From Cryptococcus deneoformans JEC21 (lineage: Eukaryota; Basidiomycota; Tremellomycetes; Tremellales; Cryptococcaceae), in assembly GCF_000091045.1 (NCBI RefSeq), contig NC_006685.1, positions 611,201 through 651,200 on the forward strand: DNA of 40,000 bases, in the 5' to 3' direction. The position numbers and the translations under genes were made by a program. Of this stretch, positions 21,582 to 31,600 are shown in pieces; position 1 is the first letter of the stretch; each line of letters opens with the position of its first letter. A model generated the notes under the pieces. That model was not told the origin of the DNA. It saw nothing but the letters and a program-made list of their open reading frames with translations, and made no database searches.

Positions 21582-22245
21582 ATGTTGTTACAAGTAGATA
21601 TTTTGGCGTGGATATGGACCTAATGGGGGAAAGAAAGCCAAGCTTTATTTTGTCTAGGTTCTTGCCCATGGTCCACAAAAAGGCCTCTGACGACGATTTG
21701 CAGTTGCTGTTATATCATGAGAATAGCAAGTGCTTATGCACTTATAAGAGTTATCAACCAGTAGTCATCTGCTATAGGCTTACAATATTTGGCTTATCAT
21801 TTGCAGTATGTTCGACTGTATTGAGTATATATCTATAACTTGAGGAGGTAGTTATGTAACAACAACGCCAAATAACTACGTAGTAGCACAAAGCCCGGCG
21901 GGCTGGCTGTTCGTTAGCTCGCTCTTTCGTTCGTTCTCTTTTTTTTTACTATCCCCACCTTTCCTTTCGAACCCCTTTCTCAAAATTACTCCTTTCAAAT
22001 CTGGCTCCCTGTATGGTCATCACACATCATTAAATTTAGCTTATGTCCTCTGTTATACAACTGATGCCTGTGACGGGCTTTGCTGTGTACCGCCATCGAT
22101 CGAGCTCCGCCAAGCTAAACCTTTACATCCACACTTATAAACTCGTTATTCGACGACTACTACAACAGCAGCCGTATTAAGACGCGCTGGACGCTACTCG
22201 TTGCTACGCTTTCCTCTTTCAAGCAGTCATACCTCGGGCGGCGGT
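21582..22245. other. Intergenic: protease 3' end and membrane-protein promoter
   Basis: 664 bp. It contains an 8-bp inverted repeat, a pyrimidine-rich tract around 21920-21990 that often lies near transcription starts in this kind of genome, and two ATGs opening short frames (22013-22033, 6 codons plus stop; 22043-22180, 45 codons plus stop) ahead of the next gene. No independent gene seen. Confidence 0.5.
21848..21879. repeat. 8-bp inverted repeat GTAGTTAT/ATAACTAC
   Basis: Arms at 21848-21855 and 21872-21879 with a 16-nt spacer, between the protease and membrane-protein genes. Short and AT-rich, so chance is possible. Confidence 0.3.
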
Positions 22246-23830
22246 ATGTCTCAACTACTATGGATTTCTGACGCCTCGCCTCTTTTTTTCTACTCACCCG
22301 CTGAGGCGTACTTTGCTGGTCAAGGGTTGAACTCATGGGTAGGTTCAGCGGGCTTAAACTCGACTACCACAGTCGCCGCCGCCAATGGGGGAGGAGGAAC
22401 GACGACGTATCATTCAACAACGGGCATGGCTGGGGTCATAATACCTGCTATATATGGTCAGTGTTTCTTTGTCTGAGAAATCATCGGATCATCATTATAT
22501 CTGACTTGACATGTGGGAACCGCGTAGCTACTTCATTTGTTCCAATATTCTCGGCCCCAGACTCATACGACGTCACCATGCAGCAAAATTCCAACGATCC
22601 TCAGGACTGGAAATCGGGTCAGAATTGGACGAGCTCGGGAGGAGATTTTAGTGCACAAACTTTTACCATAGAAGTCTCCTGTCAGGGCGACTGTGACGAC
22701 GATTTTATCTTTGAGGGAGCGTGGGTGGAGACAGAGCTTGCTCCAGAGGGGTGAGTCGGTACTATCCGTCAATATGAATGATATGAAACACTTATAATTG
22801 ATTTGATGTGTCAGTTCAGACACAGAGAGCGTGTCATTGGATGATTCTTCCTTATTGATACAGTACACAGGCTTCACGTCCGTGGAGGCTAATAGCCAGC
22901 CCGTGCAAGTATCGTCTTCAGATTACAACTCCTCGCTGTCTATGACATCAACCGCAGGAGCCACGGCTCAGGTCATGTTCACTGGTGAGACTTTTGGGGC
23001 CAGTTGCCAAGTTTATTATAATACTGAAGCTGACTTGTATGATCGACCAGGTGCTTCGGTAATGGTATCAGGGGTCTCATGTCCCTTCTGTTCAACATTC
23101 TCGGTCAGTTTAGATTCGAAGACTGCAGCAACGCTTGATAGCGCCAACAATGCCACTGTGCATGGAACCTTACTTTATTTTGCTACTAACTTGGACACAA
23201 GCGACACTCATACTCTAATTCTTGAAGCTGAAGGCGGCGGAACTTTAGTTATTGATGAATTTACAGTAAACGGACCTAAGGGAAGGGTTGGATTTATGTA
23301 GGCTGTGCCCGATTTCATAAGAGTATTGAGTGAGACTCACCATGTGTTTGTATAGTGGCACGGTCGATGGACTCACGACTACAGTCGGTCCATCAAGCAC
23401 AGGTGTAATCAGCAGCGATGGCAGCAGTAGTAACACAGCAAGTAATAGTGGGGCCACTGCCTTGTCGGCGGCTACTGAAGGGGGTGCGCCAAACGTCGGT
23501 GTAATCATTGGCGCCATTCTAGGTTCACTAGCCGGTGTAGTAGGTCTATCATCGAGGACTGGGATATGCAGACAGAGAGACCATGACTAAAACGGTGAAC
23601 AGGCAATCTTGTATTTTCTTTGTCGAAAAGCTGTTCCTGCCGCCAAGAGCAGTGAGAAAAAGAAGATGGATCCGTGGGATGAGGCCAATTTACTACAGAA
23701 TATGAAGAATGAAGGAGTCCATGTGACAACAGTCGCTAATCAACGCTATGTCTATCGTGGGTATCATCAACTTTCTAATCCCAGTTATCAGATACTGAAT
23801 GATCCTCAAAGCCGGATTAATCGCCCATAG
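22246..23830 (+). CDS. Single-pass membrane protein with large outer domain
   Basis: 442 residues from exons 22246-22456, 22528-22750, 22815-23297, 23356-23539, 23603-23830. About 350 Ser/Thr/Asn-rich residues with several N-glycosylation sequons (NST, NWT, NSS, NAT) and few cysteines (SCQGDCDDDF, SCPFCSTF) come first. A Ser/Gly/Thr linker follows, then one hydrophobic helix (VGVIIGAILGSLAGVAILYF, about 353-372) with a basic stop (CRKAVPAAKSSEKKK) and a 65-residue cytosolic tail ending in Tyr-rich sequence. Type I topology (outside N-terminus) is inferred. The opening WISDASPLFFYSPAEAYF resembles basidiomycete proteins with a beta-sandwich outer domain and central helix, known only as hypothetical. 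No signal peptide is visible at the ATG chosen; a missed upstream exon is possible. Function unknown. Confidence 0.7.
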
Positions 23831-23889
23831 TGATCTGACGAAAAAGTAGATCCTTGCTGGTCTTCAAACTATGCATAGCCCTTTACATC
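23831..23889. other. 59-bp convergent gap
   Basis: Only 59 bp lie between the stop of the membrane protein and the stop of VPS23 on the other strand, so their 3' untranslated regions almost surely overlap. Confidence 0.6.
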
Positions 23890-25747
23890 TCACCATCCTT
23901 GCTTCTGACCCATCCCTTGAAGAATCCTCTCTATGAGCGCCCTTTTCATGTACTGTTCTCTTGCCAGTGACCTGATGGATTTGAGATATCGGTCAAGATC
24001 GACGCGTTCCGCGTCAAGGGCTCGAGTCATATGGTAAATTGTATCTTCGATGGCGTTATCTTCCGCTACCAAGTCCACTAGCCTGATAATGCAAAGTTTT
24101 AGTATGGTTGTACAAAGGGATGGTAGTCGCAACTTACTGATTGTGTACAATGGAGATCCCACACACAAGTTCGTCGACCGCCACTTCGCCCTTGGATTCC
24201 AGGTCTGCGACCCTTTCTCCGCCCTTGGCAACCACTTCCTCCATTTTCTTGCCCACTGAATCGCACACCTTTTTCACAGCCTCAAGTCTCGCCATCTCAT
24301 CTCGTATCGCCGGTTCACCAGTCACTAAATCTTCTTGCCTTGCTCTCAGGTGCTCCACGGATGAATGAAGAGAGTTCATGAGAGGAGGCAGGGACGCGTT
24401 GAGGTGTGGGAGAAGGATGGAGTGAAGGTGCAGGAGGGAGGGAGGAGGGGGTTTCGAAGGCGGAATAGGTGGAGGGCCGGATGCACCATCCGATTCGTTG
24501 CTGAGGACCGTGGGTTGTGTTCCAGGGGAAGATAAAAGATCCTGTGGGGGTTGCCGTGGCACTGGAAGGCTTTGAGATTTCTGAGCCTGATGTGGATGAG
24601 ACGGGGGATGGTTTATCTGTTGACTAGGATGAACAGCATTATTACCATTCTCGCCTGATGGAATGGGCCAGGGTTGTCCTGCTGCTGTACTTTGGGAGCT
24701 CATCATACCAGCTGGAGGTGGTGGCCTTGATGCAGGTACTCCTTGCCATACCTGTTGGGGTCCTGTATAATGCTGCTGGAGTGACCCTGCAACTTGAGGT
24801 AATGGACCTACACCGGAGTAAGGTCTCTGAGGAACAGGAGGAGCAGATGCCGACGGGCTTGGAGATTGGGTTTGGCGAGGTTGATTTGACATATATTGTG
24901 ATTCTCTAGGAGTTTGAACATGTTGCGGCGCGGAAGACGTCGGCGGAGAGAGTTGACGGGTGGGATTATGGGAGTATGGATGAGGCGGCGGAGTTGGTGC
25001 TGATCTGTAAACGGGAAGTATCTAGATGTTTATTAGTCCATATTCAAGGTGAATGCAGCAAATCTTACTTCTGGATTCGGATGACCAAAGGTCGGCCGGG
25101 TAACGGGAATTGGGGGCTGAGGGGCTCCTGTTTGCCCCTCTGGAGTTGATGTGCGAGCCCCGGGTGGCAAGCCTTGACTCTGGGAAGGTGTGGATGGCTT
25201 AGCATATACCGGTGGTGCAGCTGAAAACACATCTGCTAAATGTTTCAATAGCATGTCAAGATTCTTAACCTGGTGCCTGCGTCAGTGTCGCGTGCGCTCC
25301 TGTTGACATCAAGGCAAACGCACCTCCCAAGCCCTCCACCATCCCTCCACGACTTCCTCTCTGACTCTGCCTGATGGCTCAACCTCTCTACTTTTCCTCA
25401 CACCCATGTCCTTGGTTGGCATTACAAAGATTAAGGGAGGAGCGCGTGGGTACTCATGAGGTACCCAGAGATGTATGGGTATCTGGTAGATGGCGCCACG
25501 GTAGGTGACTGGGAGCGTTCCATGGAGGAGGAGAAGAAGCGCGGTATGTCCCGAGTCAAAGGCTATACAGTGTCAGGACGGGAGTCGAACCAGTGCTGTG
25601 CGGAGACTCACTGAAAGCGTCTGTCTTGACGGCGAGGGTGCGGCGTTGCTGGAGGACGTAGAGGACCTCCTGTGTGATGGTCTCACGGGCGGGGAAGGGG
25701 CGGAGGACGGAGTGAAGCCAGTCTCTGGTGAGACTGAGCGAGGACAT
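23890..25747 (-). CDS. VPS23: ESCRT-I subunit Vps23/Tsg101
   Basis: 550 residues from exons 25747-25612, 25562-25324, 25269-25069, 25021-24138, 24082-23890. Vps23 recognises ubiquitinated cargo on endosomes and recruits the rest of ESCRT for multivesicular body formation. In fungi it also serves Rim101 alkaline signalling, and in C. neoformans heme-iron use. The UEV domain fills about 1-150 (TALLLLLHGTLPVTYRG, IPIHLWVPHEYPRAPPLIFV, EEVVEGWWRAWE, with LADVFSAAPPVY at its end). A Pro/Gln/Ser-rich linker spans about 160-400, then a coiled coil (EMARLEAVKKVCDSV). The C-terminal steadiness box is clear: LVAEDNAIEDTIYHMTRAL, then DLDRYLKSIRSLAREQYMKR. Each splice keeps frame; the exon 3-4 acceptor is the TAG just before 25021, because the later CAG leads to a stop. 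Confidence 0.95.
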
Positions 25748-26540
25748 CGGGGGCGGGCCGTGGGATCAGGCGGGGGCGGCTGCAGGCGAGCTGCGAGTCA
25801 GAATACCATTACCCATACAGAGAACCCCTCGCTCTTCGTGGTGGAGGTCTCATGCGTATTACGTAACTACCAGACACCCTCGACGGACATTGGCCGACCT
25901 CCGACCAGGCTGGAAAGCCCTGCAACTCCTTGCATGGTGCTGATTCGCCACTGTATTATATAATTAAGGCAACAGCTGCACGTATTTGTATAAAAGTCTG
26001 CATATGCATCAGCCAGTTCATGTGACGGCTTGCAGCAGGAGTTTACTACGCTATTACTCCATGGCCACTTCCAAAATAGCCACCCAAGTAGTGAAACATC
26101 TATCAAACCCTAGCAATGCATATACCCATGCCAACTGTCAAGGATCGAGGAGCGCGGAAATTGTCGATACGAGCGGTCGAGCGGTTTAGCGGGAGGAGTC
26201 CACTAAATTACGGTTTTTGTACAGCATAATAATAAGAAGGCGCTGCCGTTTCGGTTCATGATGCATCCTAAGCAGGCCTGTACGCTCAGGCTGGCTGCAG
26301 TATCGACGGACACGGTCATTCCGACAAAAAGATCACGGAGGCCAATCAAGGAGGAGACATATCCCACCACTATGCATCGTATGATGTCGTCGTGTAAAAT
26401 TGGCGCGTTTGGATTGGTCGGAGAGACATGCGCCACTAATTTCCTTGTCGGGTGAAAATGGAGCAAGGGTCGCTTTAAAAACCAGTGTTTTGCGGCGACC
26501 CCTTTCTCTTTTCCTCATCACCTCAAATTATCCAAACCCT

Positions 26541-26545
<5 letters not shown>
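25748..26545. promoter_or_regulatory. Divergent upstream region of VPS23 and HEM3
   Basis: 798 bp between two opposite start codons. CCAAT boxes are seen at 26342-26346 (+) and 26413-26417 (-), 204 and 133 bp before the HEM3 ATG, and at 25889-25893 (-), 142 bp before the VPS23 ATG. A TTTAAAA at 26474-26480 may be a weak TATA for HEM3. CCAAT is the site of the HAP complex, which controls heme and iron genes in fungi; occupancy is inferred. No gene found inside. Confidence 0.5.
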
Positions 26546-26571
<26 letters not shown>

Positions 26572-26596
26572 AAACACCTCCAACCGCAGTCCCTTG

Positions 26597-26655
<59 letters not shown>

Positions 26656-26959
26656 GCGCAAGTCAAACCTCGCCCTCGTACAAACAGGTCACGTCGCAGA
26701 CGATCTTCGACGTCTCCATTCCGGCGCAGGCAGCAAATTCGGCGAGACTAGAGAGGAAGGTGACGATGCCGAACAAGGTGATGTGCCGTTCGTGCATCCC
26801 TACACTTTCTCCATTGAGTCTATGACCACTGTTGGTGACCGAAACCAGACTACCCCACTCCACCTCCTCTCCCCATACTCCTCTACCCAGCCCGCAAAAT
26901 CCCTATGGACTGATGAGCTCGAAGCTCGACTCATCAACGGTCACTTTGACATGCTCGTG

Positions 26960-26991
<32 letters not shown>

Positions 26992-27088
26992 GGACGGATG
27001 CGAAATTGGATGTATGGCCAAGAGGCATGATCCTCGCGATGCTTTGGTAGTCAAGCAGGGATTACCGTACAAAAGACTGGAAGATTTG

Positions 27089-27120
<32 letters not shown>

Positions 27121-27266
27121 GAGGAGAGTAGCGCAATTAAAAAGGGCTTTCCCCAATCTCGTTTTTGAGGATATGGTAAATTTTGTTTTTGCTAAAAAAT
27201 ACCTTTTATGCCATGCTTACTGCCGATATGCAGCGCGGAAACCTCAACACACGATTCAACAAACTG

Positions 27267-27301
<35 letters not shown>

Positions 27302-27302
27302 C

Positions 27303-27337
<35 letters not shown>

Positions 27338-27386
27338 TCGTGCCACTTCGCCCCTTTCCTCTCCAACCCTCATGCACGCTGTCGGC

Positions 27387-27418
<32 letters not shown>

Positions 27419-27539
27419 CGACCCTCGCGTTCGAAACTGTTTAAGGGGATTAGGCCACTGGCAAACTGAATGGTCTTGCGGTGCCGAAAGAGGTTGCTTG
27501 AGGGTTTTGGAAGGAGGCTGCTCTGTCCCGGTCGGTGTA

Positions 27540-27572
<33 letters not shown>

Positions 27573-27908
27573 GTTGCTGCGCATCCCGAACTACTTGAGG
27601 GTGTGGAGGATCCTTTCAAGGGCCAAGAAGAGATTCCTCTTGAAGGAGACTCACCTATGCTGTGGTTCTCTGGTCTTGTAGACACTACCTCCGCCCCTAC
27701 TCCATCCACGCCCACTTTCTCATCTCACTCTCTCCCTCCACTTCGAACACGCCTAGCGAAGCTCACTCTCCATTCTTGTGTCACCTCTACTGATGGATCC
27801 AAACATGTCCTCTTTACCCCTCCTCCTGTCCTTGTGCGATCATACCGTCAAGCAGAGCAGTTCGGTGAAGAATGTGCTCGGAGATTGAGAGGGATGGGTG
27901 CAGGGGAA

Positions 27909-27940
<32 letters not shown>

Positions 27941-27992
27941 GCGAGAGTTGAGGGACTTGGAAAGCGCTATCGAGAGAAGTAGAGCGGCGCAA

Positions 27993-28028
<36 letters not shown>

Positions 28029-28049
28029 ACAGCCGAAGTTGTTGCCTAA
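26546..28049 (+). CDS. HEM3: Porphobilinogen deaminase (hydroxymethylbilane synthase)
   Basis: Joins four porphobilinogen units into hydroxymethylbilane, the third step of heme synthesis, in the cytosol. Exons 26546-27175 and 27234-28049 give 481 residues, much longer than the yeast enzyme (327). Signature parts: [14 protein letters not shown] (start of domain 1), [28 protein letters not shown] with the catalytic Asp-containing loop, [30 protein letters not shown], and EGGCSVPVG, whose C306 carries the dipyrromethane cofactor. Extra length comes from a 25-residue N-terminal lead, an acidic insertion after the cofactor Cys ([20 protein letters not shown] on) and a long charged C-terminal helix ([18 protein letters not shown]). 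Intron donor is GTAAAT. An AATAAA overlaps the stop codon. The start could instead be the ATG at 26621. Confidence 0.95.
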
Positions 28050-28174
28050 TAAAAGCGTCTTGGATTACAAGCGGGTTTAACGTGTATGGTTTATTGTTGA
28101 TTTTGTGTGTATTATTCTCGATTTTCACTTTTTGGGCGGGCATGGGCTTGGGTTCTAGCATATACTCATACATA

Positions 28175-28304
28175 GTTTGGTTCTACTGGCATGTATACTG
28201 GCAAACTCATAAACTGGATATAATGGCCATTAAAACCCGGTTTGGTTCTACTGGCATGTATACTGGCAAACTCATAAACTGGATGTAATGGCCATTAAAA
28301 CCCG
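28175..28304. repeat. 65-bp direct tandem duplication
   Basis: Two head-to-tail copies, 28175-28239 and 28240-28304, starting GTTTGGTTCTACTGGC and ending CATTAAAACCCG. They differ at one position (A at 28220, G at 28285), so the duplication is recent or kept uniform. It lies 126 bp after the HEM3 stop and 334 bp before the VPS13 start. Confidence 0.97.
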
Positions 28305-28563
28305 TCGTCTGCTCGACAACCTCTGCCCTCTATCGTACCAGTACTGTGGTGCGCCCGACGCGGGAGCGGAATCAAAAGCACGTGCGATGACGCTCCATCA
28401 TGTTGCCCCCGCAGATGACTACTTATTACTGCTTGAGATCTTTCGCTCTTTTGACCATAAGAAGAACCGGCACGGGGAACATCCATAACCATTACGTGCT
28501 GTTCAGTTCCTTCTAGATCTTTACAAGTTTGTCCCTCTTCGGATACGCCACGTTTCCGCTCCC

Positions 28564-28573
28564 TATATATAAG
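28564..28573 (+). promoter_or_regulatory. TATA box of VPS13
   Basis: TATATATAAG, 74 bp upstream of the VPS13 ATG; a strong sequence match at a plausible distance. Confidence 0.55.
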
Positions 28574-28635
28574 GACACAACATCACCTTTAATTCCCTTC
28601 AATCGCCAGCTGAGCGTGACCTGTTCAGCCGTTCG

Positions 28636-28637
<2 letters not shown>

Positions 28638-28684
<47 letters not shown>

Positions 28685-31600
28685 GTCACCATATGTGGAA
28701 AATCTGAATGCTCAAGACCTATCTCTATCGCTCTTCAGTGGTAAGTCGTATCATTTACGGCCTCAGAGCGTAAGATCTCAGTCGCTGAACTGAATTCCGA
28801 TCAGGTAATCTTCAGTTCCACGGATTGCATCTCAAGAAATCATTGTTGGAAAGGTTTGGTCTGCCAGTAGAAATTGTGGCAGGCGACATTGGTACACTGT
28901 CGATCTCAATTCCATGGACCGCCCTCAAAACTCAGCCCGTCAAGATAGTCATCGATGACATCTACGTGTTGGCGCGAGCACGACCGCCAGGAAAGGTGGA
29001 TCCAGAAGAAGACGAGAGAGTGGAACAAGCAACGAAGCAAGAAAAACTCAAAAGCGCAGAGGCAGTAGATAGTGCCGCCAGCCAGATGGGGCCGCAAGGC
29101 GGCAATGAGGAGACCAAGCAAACTTATGTCGGCGCGATCGTGTCCAAGGTGGTTGATAATGTGCAGATCCACATCAAGGGCATCCATATCCGTTATGAAG
29201 ACGGCACCAGCACTCCAGACGTAAGTTCCATTACACAGTATACAAGCAACAGTACTGACACGATTTGAAGCATCCTTTCGCGGCGGGAGTGACGCTCAAT
29301 GAATTCAAAGCAGTATCCACCGATGCCAACTGGATGGAGGCGTTCATCCACGACAGCCTTCATGGCGTTCACAAACTTGTTCAGCTTGAAGCCTTGGCAA
29401 TCTACTTTGACACTGATACTGAGAGTTTGGAAAAGGGCCCGGAAGAACGATCAGAGACAATACAGGCTCTCAAAGACATGGTAGGTCTTAACATTAGAAT
29501 TTTGAACCCCTCTGACAAATTATGTAGCTGGATGGCCCACACAATCACCAATACATCTTGAAACCCGTCACTGGAGAAGCCAGGGTAAGTTGCTTTTCCT
29601 TTATCTTCTAGTTGTATCTAAGGATCCTGCAGGCGATTATCAACAAGCACATGTCAAACGATACTCCCAAATTTGATGCCCAAGTGATCTTCGACGAGAT
29701 TGGCGTAGTCATTGATCGTGATCAGTATAGAGACGTCTTATCCGTCATTGACGTATTCCACTTCTATCGCCGAACTCATCAATATCACAAATTCCGTCCA
29801 TCAGAAGAGCAGTTCAAGGCCAATCCCGCTCAGGCGCGTTTAAAGTTTGCTCTAGAAGCTATACGGTCCGAAGTGCACGAAAGAAACAGAAGGTGGTCTT
29901 GGGATTATCTGCAAGAGAGAAGAGATACAAGGAAACAGTATGTCGATTTGTTCGTCAAGAAACTTGCATTGCCTGAAGGGAAGCAACTACCTGTGGATGA
30001 GGCGACCGCCTTGAGCGGTATTGAAGTGAGGTCATCGTACGAAGATATCCGCTTCTTCAGATCCGTCGCTAGAGCCAAGGCCAAGAAAGATGCTGCTACG
30101 CGCAGAAAGATGGAACTGGAAAGGCAGAAAAACCAACCTCAGACTCAAACTTGGGGTCAATGGCTTTGGGGGCCTTCTGCGAGATCCTCAGACATCGATG
30201 GTGGTATATCCGAGGAGGAGAAGAAAGAGCTGGACGATATCATAGACTACGATTCTTCGGCCGCTCAAGAGACGATCGAAGCTACCCCTCGCGACTTTAT
30301 GAAAGCTCGTGTATCGGCCAAGCTCAACAAGGGGTCATTTTCACTCCGCACAGATCCTCACGGAAAGTGCACAGATGTCATGGCACTTGTATTTGACTCC
30401 TTCTCTGCCGACGCTGTCCAGCTTACGGACTCTATGAAGGGCAAGTTTGCTCTCGGTGGTTTTCGTGTGTATGACGGAACTACTCCGGACTCCTTATATC
30501 CCCAGATCGTGCACGTCAAAGACCTTGTGAAGAATGCAGGCGGTCAAGCTCGGCAAGCTGGCCTTAATGAGCAAGGCATACAGGCTGCTATGGATGCGGT
30601 TGAAGAACACCTCACAGACGATAAAGATCCATTCTTCTTGATGGAAGTCGAACACAACCCATTAGATGGCAGAGCAGATAACGCGGTGACTGTTAAGATG
30701 AGACATTTGGAGATTATCTACCATCGTGGATATGTGGAAGCTGTAGTACGATTCTTCAGACCGCCTGAGAGCCAGCTTGAGTCAATTGGAGCTTTGCTGG
30801 ACGCTGCAGGGCAGACTTTGGACGGAATCAGAAAAGAAACTCGAGCTGGTTTGGAATATGCTCTTGAGCAGCACAAAGTGAGTATGTTACTCGGAAGTTG
30901 CAATCAATTCTGACGAAATACCTTAAAGACGATCGACCTTCGTGTTGATATGAATGCCCCTATCATCATCATTCCCATGGAGTGAGTCTCTTCTGCATCA
31001 CTGGGATATGGCCATAATCTGACTCTCCTGTAGTGTCAAGGTCAAACAATCCCAAACACTTGTTCTTGACGCCGGTCATATTTTTGTCGGGAGCAAGCTA
31101 GCAGACAAGGAGCAACTTCAAGAAGTGCAAAGCAAGCGGGGTAGACAATACAATGAGGATGACTATAAGCAGTTGGAGGACTTGATGTACGACAGGCTAG
31201 ATTTGAGATTAGAATCGACCCAGGTATGTGTATTTTCTCTTTTCTACATATCAAAGCTCAAACATTCTAGCTTTTGATGGGCGATGACGTCGAAGCTTGT
31301 ATGCGAGCATTGGAGGACACTCACAGCTCCTCGTCCTACGAATTTCATATCCTTGAACGAATCGGCATGTCGTTTACGGTGCAGAACGCTATTGTTAACG
31401 CGCCCAACCTGACGAGATTCAAGGTCGCCGGTGAATTGCCCGAGCTCCACGTTAACTTTTCCGACCGAAAGTACCAGGCTCTTATGAAGTTTATCGATGT
31501 ATCGATCCCGAAGTTTGAAAGTGATCAAACTCAACAAGAGCATGTTACCCCGACAACCGCTGCACAGGGTCGAAGGCACTTTGGCCAGAGAGAGATTGAG

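Larger units (their letters stand above)
28050..28637. other. Intergenic between HEM3 and VPS13
   Basis: 588 bp holding the HEM3 3' region, a 65-bp tandem duplication (listed separately) and the VPS13 promoter with a TATA box. Small frames inside have no family resemblance. Confidence 0.6.

Noticed and set aside
25867..26455. Small frames on both strands between VPS23 and HEM3
   Set aside because: 60-80 codon frames with no conserved look in what must be a promoter region.
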